Below are positions 44,434-56,337 of a DNA stretch of 64,000 nucleotides, one piece after another; within the stretch, counting starts at the first letter, position 1, and every line of letters begins with the position of its first letter. The stretch comes from Papilionanthe hookeriana x Papilionanthe teres (taxonomy: Eukaryota > Streptophyta > Magnoliopsida > Asparagales > Orchidaceae): positions 70,282,783-70,346,782 of the forward strand of contig CM040427.1 in assembly GCA_022702705.1 (NCBI GenBank). The letters run 5' to 3'. Under the pieces are notes generated by a model that saw only the letters and a program-made list of their open reading frames with translations, did not search any database and had not been told where the DNA came from. The position numbers were made by a program, and so were the translations under genes.

Positions 44434-45985
44434 ATGCGCAAATTTGGAAACGAAAATTTAATACCTTACGATTCAGAATTAGAGCGTACAATTAAAAGAA
44501 TTAGAAAACAAAAAAAAGAAATTATAAATTTAACACAAATGACAAATATTCCCGAAATTCAAAATATGAACCAACAAAGACCATTAAGAGATTATGCCAA
44601 CCCTACATCGGATGAAATTCATTTAACTATTCAAAACCCCGATGTAGTCTGCTAATTCATTTGAACTTAAACTCGCAATTATCCAAATGGTACAAAACAA
44701 TCAATTTAGTGGTTCACCTATCGAAGATCCTAACTTACATCTTCTTGGTTTCTAGAACTTTGTGCTACTTTTAAATATCAAGGAGTATCCGACGATGCTA
44801 TAAGACTTGGACTTTTTCCTTTTTCATTAAGGGATAAAGCTAAAATGTGGTTGAATTCGTTAGCACCTGGATCTATTAAAACTTGGGGAGAATTATCACA
44901 AAAATTTCTATCCAAATATTTTCCACCATCTAAAACTGTTAAGTTTAGAAATGATATAACTTCTTTTTGTCAGTTAGATGGAGAATCAATATATGAAGCT
45001 TGGGAGAGATTTAAGGAACTTCTTAGGAAATGCCCACATCATGCGCTACCAGATTGGTCGATTATTCAAACCTTTTATAATGGATTAGTAGGATCTTTAA
45101 GATCAATCATCGATGCTTCGTCTTGGAGGTTCATTAATGTCTAAACCATTTGATGAAGCTTATGCACTAATCGAAGAAATGGCAACAAATAATTTCCAAT
45201 GGCTCATTGAAAGAGTAAATCCTAAAAAGATAGCCGACATTCATGAAAACGATGCAATATCTATGTTAGCTTCTCAAATTGCCGCTATATCTAAGAAGTT
45301 AGATCATTTTGGAATGAACTATTCTCCTATTTTAAGAAAACTCATCTGGACAAATCATAGAATCTCAAACTAATTATGAAACTTTAAATGCTATTAATAA
45401 TAGAACTAATAACCCTTATTCAAACTATTATAATCCTGGTTGGAAAACTCATCCAAATTTTAATTGGAATAACACATCTAATCAACAATGGATGAATCAA
45501 CCTAATCAAGCAAATCCAAACTATAAACCTAATTACCCACCTGGATTTAATAACAATAACCCTCAATTCAAGGATAAGAAATTATCCATGGATGAATTAA
45601 TTTTGAATATGGGTCATCGCCTACAAAATCAAGGAAATCAACTACAAATTCAAGGAAATCAATTACAAATTCAAGGAACATCTATTAAAAATATCGAAAC
45701 TCAACTTGGACATATTACTATCTGCGCTAAATAATAGAATACTCGGAACTTTTCCTCGTAATGTGGAAATAAATCCTAAAGATCAAGGAAAAGAACAAAT
45801 TAAAGCAATACAACTAAGGAGTGGAAAAGAATTAGAACCTCAAATTCAAAAAGAACTTGAAAGCCAAAAAGAGGAAGTGGAAATTGAAAAGGAAAAAATT
45901 CAACAAGATTCAAACTTGGAACATCCTTTAATACCTATGAAAATTTCTGTTGAAAAACCTCCACCACCATTTCTCAACGACTAGC
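44434..45985 (+). pseudogene. Athila gag, frame-broken
   Basis: Gag forms the virus-like particle. The N-terminal frame starts at 44434. Conserved Athila gag blocks follow: a FELK..IIQMVQNNQFSG segment (about 44660), DPNLHLL, KMWLNSLAPGSIKTWGELSQ (44843), FPPSKT, ITSFCQLDGESIYEAWERFK, LLRKCPHHALPDW and TFYNGL. Then come EEMATNNFQW and an Asn/Gln/Pro-rich tail with QGNQLQIQ repeats (about 45600-45690). At least five frame changes and a TAG at about 44752 interrupt it. No CCHC knuckle is evident. Confidence 0.88.
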
Positions 45986-45999
45986 TCAACATAAAAAAG

Positions 46000-46795
46000 A
46001 TAAACAATTTGCTAAATTCCTCGAAATATTAAAGAAATTAACAATTAATATACCTTTTGTCGAAGCTTTAGATCGGATGTCAAATTATGTAAAATTTATG
46101 AAAGATATTCTAAATAAGAAAATAAAATTCACCGATAATGAAACAAGTCGCACTTAGTGAAGAGTGTAGTGCTTATTATTCAGAAGAAGCTTCCTAAAAA
46201 TTGAAAGATCTCGGTAGTTTCACTATACCTCGCGCTATAGGAGAAAAATTTTATGGAAAAGCTTTGTGTGACTTAGGAGCAAGCATCAATCTAATGCCTC
46301 TATCGATTTTTAAGAGATTAGGATTAGGAAAAATTACACCTACTTCAGTAACCCTTCAATTAGCCGATCGTTCGGTTACTCTATCCTAAGGGAGTTATTG
46401 AAGATGTGTCGATAAAGGTGGATAAATTTATCTTCCCAAGTAGATTTTATTGTTTTAGATATGGAGGAAGATAAAGAAATTCCTATCATTTTAGGAAGAC
46501 CATTTTTAGCTACTTGGAAAAGCTATGATTGATGTTCATAAAGGAGAATTAACTATGAGAGTAAATGACCAAAAAGTTACATTTAATATTGCAAAATCAA
46601 TGAAATATCTCGCGCTTGAAAAAGATGATGAATGTTTTCGGATGGAAATACTTGAATATTTACAACAAGAACATTTTAAGGAATATTACGAGGATAAATT
46701 AGAAAAAGAAAACACCGAATTAATTGAAGATAATCATGAAGAACTAGATTTTATTCGAGAAAGATTTGAATTTTTTGATAATACCGAAAATATCT
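46000..46795 (+). pseudogene. Athila protease region, frame-broken
   Basis: The aspartic protease cuts the polyprotein. Reading LKDLGSFTIPRAIGEKFYGK and then ALCDLGASINLMPLSIFKRL (about 46258-46317) gives the DLGAS active-site motif usual in this clade, followed by TLQLADRSVT. After frame changes come [20 protein letters not shown] (about 46445-46500) and a [13 protein letters not shown] segment with an acidic linker toward RT. A TAA at 46387 and two frameshifts break it. Confidence 0.85.
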
Positions 46796-46799
46796 GCTA

Positions 46800-48400
46800 A
46801 GAATATAGTTCCATCAATTATTAAACCTCCCGAACTCGAGCTAAAAATATTACTCGATCATTTGAAATATGCTTATTTAGGTAATTCTTCAACTTTACCA
46901 GTTATTATTTCATCTGCATTAAACGAATCTCAAGAACAAAAACTTTTAGAAACTTTAAAAAAATATAAAAAAAAACTTTTGGTTGGACTTTAGCAGATAT
47001 TAAAGGAATTAGTCCTTCAATCTGTATGCATAGAATTATTTTAGATGATGAACATAAACCTAAAGCAGCATCCCCAAAGGAGAATAAACCCGATAATGAA
47101 AGAAGTAGTTAAGAAAGAAATTTTAAAATGGTTAGATAATGGTATTATATATCCTATTTCGACGATGCTTGGGTAAGCCCAATTCACCGTGTTCCTAAGA
47201 AGGGAGGAGTGACCGTCATCGCCAATGAAAATAACGATCTTATTCCTATAAGACAAGTTACTCGGTTGGCGTATATGTATTGATTATAGGAAATTAAATA
47301 CCGCCACCGGGAAAGATCACTTCCCTTTACCATTTCTAGCACCGGATGTTAGATAGATTAACTGGACATAAGTATTTTTGTTTTCTAGATGGATACACCG
47401 GTTATCATCAAATACAAATTGCTCCCGAGGATCAAGAGAAAACTACATTTACTAGTCCTTATGGAACTTTCGCTTTTCGAAGAATGCCTTTGGATTATGT
47501 AATGCACCAAGCAACATTCCGGAGATGTATGATGTCTATATTTAGTAAGTTAATTGACAATGGAATAGAAGTATTTATGGATGATTTCTCTATATTTGGA
47601 ACATCATTGACACATGCTTAACTCATCTTGAAAAAGTATTAGAAGTATGTGAGAAAACAAATTTAGTTCTAAATTGGGAGAAATGTCAATTTATGGTTGC
47701 GGGCGGCATTGTATTAGGGCATAAAATTTCGGAAAAAGGCATGGAAGTGGACCTCGCAAAAATTCGAGTTATAACTTAAATTACCACTTCCAACTACGGT
47801 AAAAGGGGTAAGAAGTTTTCTTGGACATGCTGGATTCTACGTACGCTATATAAAAGATTTTTCAAAAATTACTAAACCTCTATGCCAACTTCTCGAAAAG
47901 GACAAGAAATTTGAATTTACAATCGAATGCTCGAATGCTTTTGAACTCTTAAAAGAAAAATTAATTACAAGACTTATAATAGTTTCACCTAACCTGGGAG
48001 AAACCATTCGAGCTTATGTGTGATGCTAGTGATTATGCTCGTAGGAGCGAGTTCTTGGCAAAGATATGAAAAGATTTTTAAAGTTATATACTTATGCTAA
48101 GTAAAACTCTAAATGATTCGAAATAAATTATACGATATCTGAAAGATAACTATTAGCGGTAGTATATGGTTTTAATAAATTTAGACCTTATCTGATTGGA
48201 ACAAAATGTATCGTGCATACTGATCATTCTACTATCAAATATTTAATGCAAAAGAAAGATTCCAAACCAAGATTAATTAGATGGATGTTATTAATGCAAG
48301 AATTCGATTTTGAGATCGTTAATAAGAAAGGAACCGATAATCAAATTGCGGATCATTTATCAAGATTAGAAAATCATGAATTATCCGATATTGAAAATGA
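46800..48400 (+). pseudogene. Athila reverse transcriptase and RNase H, frame-broken
   Basis: The RT start is recognised from a PKKGGVTVIANENNDLIPIR segment (about 47195-47255). It continues with GHKYFCFLDGYTGYHQIQIA (47362-47421), PYGTFAFRRMP and the catalytic FMDDF (47574-47588). Then come LNWEKCQFMV (about 47672), VRSFLGHAGFYVRYIKDFSK (about 47811) and a CDASD motif for RNase H (about 48021). The last open part, 48213-48599, holds [20 protein letters not shown] and the [13 protein letters not shown] end of RNase H. At least six frameshifts separate these blocks. The polymerase active site itself is preserved. Confidence 0.9.
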
Positions 48401-48429
48401 AATTATAAACGCTTTTCCCGATGAACAAC

Positions 48430-49735
48430 TATATAATATCAATGAGTGGAAAATACAATGGTATGTCGATATAATAAACTATATAGTTAGTAATATTTTA
48501 CCACCTATGCTAACTTCTGCAACAACGAAAAAATTCATCCATGATACGAAAACTTATTTTGGGATGAACCATATTTATATAAGCAATGTAAGGATTTAAT
48601 TATTAGAAGATGTGTACCTTATGAAGAAATCGAACCAATTATTCAAAAATGTCATGATTCTAATTTTGGAGGACATTTTGGGACCGATAAAACTCGCTTA
48701 TAAGATTCTACAATCTGGATTTTACTTGGCCTACTCTATTTAGAGATGTATATAGATATATTAAAACTTGCGATAAATGCCAAAGAGTAGGAAATATATC
48801 TAGAAGAAACGAAATGCCTCTAAACTTTATATTAGAAGTTGAAATTTTTTATGTTTGGGGATTAGATTTTATGGGACCTTTTATTCCTTCGTTTGGAAAC
48901 TCATATATATTAGTAGTCGTTGATTATGTTTCCAAATGGATTAAGGCACAAGCTTTACCTAGGTGTGATGCTAAGAGTGTTTCAAAATTTCGATGAAAAA
49001 TATTTTTACTAGATTTGGAATGCCGAGAGTGATTATCACCGACGGAGGAACTCATTTTAGAAATAAATACATTCACAAACTAGTAGAAAAATACAATATT
49101 ACTCATAAGATATCCACTCGCTTATCATCCACGTACTAGCGGATTAGCGAAGTATCTAATCGCGAGATTAAATGTATTTTAGAAAAATCCGTAGACCCAA
49201 ATAAGTTAGATTGGTCTATTAGATTAGCATAACGCATTACGGGCTTATAGATCGCTTATAAAACTCCGATTGGAATGACTCCTTACGTACTTATATATGG
49301 AAAAACGTACCACTTACCAGTTGAATTAGAACATAAAGCATATTGGGCGATTAAAGAATTTAATTATAATATGAAGGAAGTCTGGTGAGAAAAGATTGTT
49401 GCAATTAAATGAATTGGAAGAATTAAGAAATGAATCGTATGATAATGATCGGATTTATAAAGAAAAGATGAAATTATGGCATGATCGGAAGATTAATCAG
49501 AGAAATTTTGAACCAGGACGGGAAGTTTTGCTATATAATACTAGATTGAAATTATTTCCTGGAAAATTGAAGTCTCGATGGTTAGGACCTTTCACCATAA
49601 CTCAAATATTTTCATACGGAACTATAGAAATCGAAGATCCAAAAACTCGGACATAAATTTAAAGTTAATGGACATAGATTAAAACCATATTTTGAAGGTA
49701 TAAGACCTAACTATAAAGAGGTTTTAATGCTTAGT
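48430..49735 (+). pseudogene. Athila integrase, frame-broken
   Basis: The HHCC zinc-binding region is partly visible (IQKCHDSNFGGHFGTDKT, then TCDKCQRVGNISRRNEMPLN at about 48766-48825). The core starts at GLDFMGPF with YILVVVDYVSKWIKA, continues with TRFGMPRVIITDGGTHF (about 49010-49055) and ELEHKAYWAIKEF (about 49322). The C-terminal part 49396-49656 contains LQLNELEELRNESY, RLKLFPGKLKSRWLGPF and a KVNGHRLKPYFEG tail. Several frameshifts interrupt it. Confidence 0.9.
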
Positions 49736-49764
49736 CGACTCGATTAATAATTGAAATTAGGTCT

Positions 49765-49812
49765 GGCCGACGACGTTAAACCAAGCGCTTTATGGGAGGC
49801 AACCCATATTAA
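49765..49812 (+). other. Conserved Athila block after pol
   Basis: The sequence CGACGTTAAACCAAGCGCTT followed by GGGAGGCAACCCA is a strongly conserved non-coding block found after integrase in Athila/Calypso-type elements. There it has been discussed as part of the region leading to the env-like ORF. Its presence supports the clade call. A splice role here is inference. Confidence 0.6.
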
Positions 49813-49960
49813 TTATCTATTTTTATTGTATTTTAATAGTTAGTTTATATTATTGAAACTTTACTACTCAATTATTATTAAGAATCATCACATATTCGAA
49901 CCATTATGATGAGAAAAGAAATTATTCGATTTAGAGCGAAATTGAACATTATTTTGAAAT

Positions 49961-50134
49961 CTCGCCGACGGCGAGGTCGATACTCGCCGACGGCGAGGTT
50001 CGCGCCTAAATTAGATTCGGCTTATTTATCGAGCTCGCTGACAGCGAGAAACGTCCTCGCCGACAGCGAGAACCTGAAAGGCAGTTTTTATAACTAAGTC
50101 GCCGACGGCGAGAAACGTCCTCGCCGACAGCGAG
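49961..50134 (+). repeat. Six-copy palindrome cluster before env-like ORF A
   Basis: Copies: 49961 (perfect), 49983 (perfect), 50034 (CTCGCTGACAGCGAG, changed symmetrically on both arms), 50056 (CTCGCCGACAGCGAG), 50098 (G first) and 50120 (CTCGCCGACAGCGAG). The cluster lies between the conserved post-pol block and the ATG of the first env-like ORF, ending 133 bases before it. Confidence 0.92.
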
Positions 50135-50267
50135 GAAGTTATAAAGATGAGTTATTTATACTTTGAATGCCGATTTGGACGGTTTCAACACCAATTCCTT
50201 TGTAAAAACCCATTCTTAAACCACTCTAAGTCTGTCTTCTTCACTAGAATTCATTCCATTCACCATA

Positions 50268-51428
50268 ATGGCCTCCAAATTCTTAGATTCCTCTAAATCT
50301 GGAGTGTTTAACCGGAGGAAATTTGTGAGTGCGGAAGCGCAACGGATCTTCAACAAGGTTTTGATAAAGAAAAGAGTTATCAAGGAACGGGGATTCGTCA
50401 ATCGAGGATTAGAGAATTCCACTACGAAGATAGAAGAAACGATCGCGCATGCGACTTGGAGGTATTTTGTTACACTACGTCCGTCGTTGTTATTCCAGCT
50501 GTGAAAGAGTTCTACTCTAACTTACATGCGATCAACAATGGGAATGTCTACGTCCGAGGAAGATGGGTGACGTTTACTCCATCAAGAGTAAATGAATTAT
50601 TCTCATGTAAAACAACCCGTATGTCACTATTCAAATTTTGTGTCTTCTCGATATAATATGAATGAGATATTTCGATATCTAACCGATGGACCGGAAGATT
50701 GGGAAATGCGTGAAGACGGGTATGTTAGTTTCTCCGCATTACTTTTGAATCTCGTCTCAAAGCACTGGCACTTTTTCATCTCATCTAAATTGTTACCTAC
50801 TACGAGGGTAAACAAGGTTTCGAAGGAATGCGCTATATTGAATTATTGTATTCAAAGTGGATTACCTATTGATGTTGGATCAATAATTGTTAAGTCCGCA
50901 TGGGTTTAATTGTGCATGGGTCGGTCTCACTGGACTAGGACACCCATCTACTATTTTTGCATTATGCGATCGAGTACTGTGTTTCTTATGAAGCTTGGGA
51001 AAAGGTTCTGTTACCTTGGAAGCCGCTTGATCCTACGGATATGTTCCCTACTTTGGACAATAATGAAGACATTACATTTATCTCCGATAGAGCTTCACAG
51101 AATAATCCTATAAAGAAGGCTTATTTCGGATAAAACGGAGTTACTTTTGAAGAAAATTAAAGGAATGGAGAAAGAACTGCAGTAAAGTGAGAGATTCAAT
51201 AGACAATATATCCGATTTATTCGATCACATCGACTAGAAGATGAAGGAACACTTTGATCATTCCGGACACCCGGAATCTAGCTTTCTTCATTTACCGAGA
51301 CTGAAGGGTTGGATCACCGAAGAATCCGCTTCGGAATTTCCCTTCGAGCCTTTCTATAACTTATTTGTGCATCATCGTCATATCGGAAATATCGTAGAAG
51401 ATGAAGATTCGGACCTTGAAGAGTAGTA
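50268..51428 (+). pseudogene. Athila env-like ORF A, frame-broken
   Basis: Starts MASKFLDSSK and continues with RRKFVSAEAQRIFNKVL, VIKERGF and then, after a frame change, VVVIPAVKEFYSNLHA and VYVRGRWVTFTPSRVNELF. Further on come YLTDGPEDWEM and SKHWHFFISSKLLPTTRVNK with ECAILNYCIQSGLPIDVGSI. This is the 'putative plant transposon protein' domain typical of the extra ORF of Athila elements. It is called env-like by position, but its role is unproven. The last open part ends with an acidic EDEDSDLEE tail at 51426. At least three frameshifts. No clear signal peptide or membrane segment is visible. Confidence 0.8.
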
Positions 51429-51818
51429 GTAAAGATTTTCATAGTATGTTTGTATTTATGTTATTTGATTTGATTTAGATTTTATTATGTGTGGAGTGAT
51501 GATTTGAATATCTCAAACTTAATCGAGATATGCGTCATAGTTTTGTATCGGCATTTAGTGTGTCGTGGATTGGTTTGCGATGCCGATTAGTAGTAAGGAT
51601 CGAAGTTCGAAGTTTGATTATAGAGTTTTTAATTATGTTAGTTTGTATGTCTCATGGATTTCAATATTAAAGTTAATTTGTTGTGTTGTGTGAATTTGTT
51701 TGTGTATAAGTAGCTAATCTTCATATTAAATTAATAAATGATATGATCGGAAATATAATATAAGGCAAATCGAGGTTGAAAATGATTGACGAAATTCAAA
51801 AATTGAAATTTTTAGGAC
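51429..51818. other. Non-coding spacer between env-like ORF A and the next array
   Basis: T-rich sequence resembling that after env-like ORF B (both rich in TTTGTATTTATGTTATTTG-like words). This suggests that the ORF was duplicated together with its 3' flank. Confidence 0.45.
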
Positions 51819-51968
51819 CTCGCCGACGACGAGAAAAATCCCGCCGACAGCGAGATCGATCTCGCTGACAGCGAAGAATTTCTCGCCGACGGCGGATTTT
51901 TCCCGAAACTTTTGCCTTATGGAATTAATTAGCTCGCCGACGGCGAGAGAAATCTCGCCGACAGCGAG
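51819..51968 (+). repeat. Six-copy palindrome cluster before env-like ORF B
   Basis: Copies: 51819 (CTCGCCGACGACGAG), 51840 (CCCGCCGACAGCGAG), 51861 (CTCGCTGACAGCGAA, again changed at both symmetric positions), 51882 (right arm one base short), 51933 (perfect) and 51954 (CTCGCCGACAGCGAG). It ends 358 bases before the ATG of the second env-like ORF, repeating the arrangement at ORF A. Confidence 0.92.
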
Positions 51969-52325
51969 AACGCAAAAAGACCTATATTTGACCGGTCAAA
52001 AACACTATTCATCATCCCCAACCTCTCATTTTCACAAAAACCGACCTAGGGCTTGAGAGATCTTGGATTTATAGGCGATTCCATCACTCAAAAACACCGG
52101 ATTTCATCTACTCTTGGTAAGTGCTTCACTCCTATGCAAAAATTTTTGATTTTCACCATGTATTTTCACCACATTGCAAATTTTGGGAAAAATAAAAATA
52201 TGGAAGAAATATTCGGTGGAAATCCATGGAATTTAATTTAAATTGCTTATAAATGTTGTAGGAAGCCTTCTTAGGATTATTTTTAGGTTTAGTGAAAATT
52301 TTCATGATTTTCACAGATCGATCGT

Positions 52326-53510
52326 ATGGCTCCACGACAAAAACGTCGAGTAGAATTCGACGAAGACCGATTCATCAATGCACGAGCACATACTAAATAT
52401 TTTGAAAATATTCAAGGAAGAAAGTGCATTGCAGATCGGGTTTTCAAAAATCCGGGAGGAGAAGTAGAGCGGATTATTAAGGAACGAGGTTGGGAGAATT
52501 TCTGTTACGTTCAATATAGAGCAGTATGTGGAAGTGGTTAAAGAATTTTATGTCAATTTAATCGCCGCCGAAGATGCACCAAGAAAGGTACGAGGGTTTT
52601 TGTAGAATTCAATGCTGCAAGAATAAACGCGTTCTATGAAGTTCATGACTCGCCCTTTAGCGAGTATGAAACTTTTGGAACAATGGAAGGACCACCTGGA
52701 GGAAGTCATTAACTTTCTCACCGATGGGACCGGAGTTTGAAAAATTAAGCGACGGAAAGAGTGAATTTTCCTCTTTCTAAATTAAATGCGATCTCCAAAG
52801 CTCGGCATTATTTTATTTGTTCTACTGCGTTACCCACCTATCACCACAGGTGAGGTAACACGAGATAGAGCAATTCGAATTTCGTATTCGAATGATAAAG
52901 CATCAACATCGGGAGAATTATTTATCGAAACATCCCGGCCACTCCTCGAAATGAGAGTGGAGCTGGATCGGGACACCCCGGATTAATTTTTTTCACTCGC
53001 CAACTCTCCGAGTTGAGGCTAGTAGATAATGAAGAATGGGTAGAACCAATGAAACCACTCACAAATTGCTAATATTAAGAAGTATGAATCTCATGAAGGG
53101 TGGAGAGCGGGAGTAAGAAGTTATTTCACTCGGTCAGTAGAGATATACCCTCTACTAGCCATGAACCTCCCGAGCCTACCACCCCTACCCTACAAGATCC
53201 GATGAATGAATCGACACCGCATAGAAGAAGTTTTGAGCGGCTTGGAGATACAATGGGGAGAAGATTTGATCATTTTGATCAAAGAATTGATAATTTGGAG
53301 AGGAGACATGATTATGATAGCGAATATCTCCGAGCGACATTCGGAATACGAGATTGCATACTATGAAGTCGAACGTCGTTATAGGAGTGGTGATTTAGAT
53401 GTTGTCTTTCCCGAGTGCCCCCGATATTCACAGATACCGACTGCTCGGTCTTCTCACCTACGGATCCGGGAGGAGATGATATAGCTCAGGACTTTGATGT
53501 CGAAGAATAG
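52326..53510 (+). pseudogene. Athila env-like ORF B, frame-broken
   Basis: Starts MAPRQKRRVEFDEDRFINAR, then IIKERGWENFCYVQYRAV, VVKEFYVNL, a frame-changed VRGFL..FNAARINAFYEV segment, SPFSEYETFGTMEGPPGG and a TTGEVTRDRAI block. This is the same domain as ORF A but clearly diverged from it. The C-terminal part (53100-53484) has a FERLGDTMGRRFDHFDQRID-type segment predicted to be helical. Several frameshifts and stops. A basic MAPxxKRR start is usual for this family. Confidence 0.78.
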
Positions 53511-53511
53511 G

Positions 53512-53911
53512 ACTTTATTTGTTTTATTTGTTTGATGTTAAGTTATTTTAAAGACTTTATATATTTGTAATATTCGGTACTTTATGTTTTGAGACATTGG
53601 ATGTTTGTTGGATTATTTGCTTGAATTGTTGTAGTAGTTTAGTTTTTGTTTTTCGTATTAGTTAATTACATTTGTTTTTATGTTAAATAGGATGTTAGTT
53701 TTCTTTAGTATGTTTTTATTTTATTCCGTATTGTTTTAAATTGCAAAATTGTTAATCCGTTAGTTAAAATATTTTTAATATGTTAAGTAATTCATATGTA
53801 TAGTGTAGAGTTAATTTTAATTGTTATAGTTAATACTTATCTTAGATTTTATCCCCGCATTTTCTTTAAATTGTTATATATATATGGAGAATACTAACAA
53901 GTACGGGTTCA
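53512..53911. other. Non-coding 3' region before the 3' LTR
   Basis: T-rich, with recurrent TTTATTTGTTTGATGTTA-like words. No convincing polypurine tract borders the LTR. The bases before TGAC are GTACGGGTTCA. Confidence 0.5.
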
Positions 53912-56086
53912 TGACATCCGTTGCAGTCCGCGAACCTTTATGTGGATCGACAAATTCCCTATTTAATACAAAAGAATTAAATAGGGTTTATATTATCTCG
54001 GGGTCTTTAAAACTCCCTATGCAGGCAAGCCCCTATAGTTAATTACCCCTCAAACGACCGAAGTCACCTGAGAGAACTCTCGATTTAGATCGCGGGTTTC
54101 TATCTTCACGAATTCAAAAGGTAGGGTTTTCAACGAAATTTGGTAGCAGGAAATCCAATAGGTGAAAGGCGCAATGTGGAACAGTTATTTCTGGAGTCAA
54201 AGAGAGAAGGGTAGGGGATGTCACAGATCCCGAGGAAAACCTCGAGGACGTCCCAGACTATCATATGGTTGGGTTTTGAATTTTGGAAAGAGATTTATTT
54301 TAATTTCAATCCTGCAAATTAATTATAGGAATTACGTTTGCATAATGTCCTGATTATGCAAACTACCTGAAAGGTAGAAGGATTTATGTCGTATCAGACG
54401 ACAACCTCGAAAACCTAAACGAGTTAGGGCTTATATCGCACAGGAGGGCCGTGCAAAGGCCTAAAAGAACATGTGAGAATTTATGCCGCGCTAGGCGAAC
54501 TACCTCGAAGTCCTAGGGCTTGTTATTTAAACTAAAGAATGGTTTTGCTGATGTCGACACAGGTTTTGTTGAAGAAGATGGTCGTGCTGCCCACCGTGCT
54601 CCAAGCTCTACGTTGTAGCAAGAATCACAGTTTAGATTTAAAGTCTTAAGTTAAAGTGAGCATGCAAGTCGTTTATTATTTTTATTGCAAGTTAGTGTGT
54701 GCAACCGTGGCATGAGTAAAGCAAAAGAAAGCGAGAAACGGGAGCATGCTATAGCAAGCTAAACAGTAGACATGTCATGCTAAACAAGAGTATACTAAGC
54801 TCTGCAGGAAGTAACATGCTATAACAGGTAAAACATGCTGAGCAGGAGAAAGTACAGGAAATGTAAAACGTGCTAAGCAGGAGAAAGTACGGGAAAGATA
54901 AAACATGCTAAGCAAGTATGTACTGAAAGCAAACAGCCTAGACTAGCAGGAGTATGTGCTGAAAAGTAAAATATGCCAAGCAGGTATAACAGTAAGGAAA
55001 GTAAAGACTCGCACGAGAGTACCGTATGCTTTGCTTATCCTCGACGCGCTGTTACCTGTTTATTGTTATTTTATTTTTTTTCTTTATATTTTTCTTATTT
55101 CCTGCAGCAGATTTATTAGTACCAAAAGAGCAGGAGTAGAAGTAGTAAGTGAAAACAACCTAGCTAAACAGGAGTACTATGGTGTGTACAAAGAAAGTAA
55201 AGTCTGAAAACTCAACAGTAAAAACGAAGGAAAACGGCGAGAAAGCGAGGAAAATCACAGAAGAAAACTAAGAAAGTCGGGAAAGAAAGAAAAGAAATGT
55301 CCGTAGAAAACTCTGAGAAAAGTCACGAACGAAAACAAAACAAAGTCGCAGAAAACCGCAAAGAACACCGGAAGAAACGCGCAGATGACCCGCTAAACTC
55401 ACGACAAACCGTAAGAAAGCCATGGGGCATCTGGGAAGAAAAACCCGTAAGCACGGTGGTGTTTCGGACTCAGAGCTGTGCTAATGTCCGGACTTGAGTG
55501 CTGACTACTAGACCGACTTTCTGCAGAAGGCAGTCCTAATCCGACTCGAATAGCCAACCGTGGACCTTTATAAATTTTCACACATTTCATTTTTGGTTTT
55601 CATGCAAGCAAGACTGTAGGTAAGTAGGTTGTGTAGTAGTGGAGGTAATTTTGTATTTTTCAAACATATGTATTTTTTTGTTTTAAAACATTTCAGTCCA
55701 CGGGTTGACTATCCTAATAGGACTAGGTCTACGAACATTAGATCGTTGGCAGTAGAAACCCCAAGGACGGTCGAACGGTTCCGTGATTCCTGCTATACTC
55801 TCTACAGAGTCTCTGAGTCAGGCGGCCCCATTCTATGATTCTCGTAATTTTTCTCGTTTTGCAGTCTCATCCATGTCCCCACCACACTTACAGCCTTGTT
55901 TGATGGCCCTATGTATAACCTGATCGCTGAAAAATTTATTAAGAAATTCATACCTATTTTTGATGAAATTGCACCTTAAAGAAGGGTATTTTCTTTATTT
56001 TGTTGCGGGAATGAATAATTTAGGTGATAAAAGCAAAAATCATAAAAAGGAGCGAATTTGGAGCAAAATCATGCAATTTGTGCTGA

Positions 56087-56258
56087 GTCGCCGACGGCGA
56101 GATCGAGCCCGCCGACGGCGAGGTTACAAGAAGAAAATTCGAAGAATTTATAACCGTCTCGCCGACGAGCGAGCCCAAGCCACTGACGACGAGCTAGAGC
56201 GGCTTGAAGATCTTCAGAAGCCTCGCCGACAATGAGGTAGTTCGTCGCCGACGGCGAG
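56087..56258 (+). repeat. Six-copy palindrome cluster, 3' LTR
   Basis: Copies at 56087 (G first), 56108 (C second), 56158 (one-base shift in the right arm), 56180 (CACTGACGACGAG), 56222 (CTCGCCGACAATGAG) and 56244 (G first). More of them are damaged than in the 5' LTR, and no copy is perfect. The number and positions of copies match the 5' LTR one to one. Confidence 0.9.
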
Positions 56259-56337
56259 GTAGTTCAAATGGCACAGATACATTGAACTCGGACACTTTTT
56301 GAAGAGATGCTTACACACCTCTTGGACCTTTGGTTAC

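Noticed and set aside
42929..56258. CRISPR-like reading of the spaced palindromic repeats
   Set aside because: The host is a plant, repeats are 15 bp with variable spacers of 5-60 bases, the spacers are shared between LTRs, and no cas genes are present.
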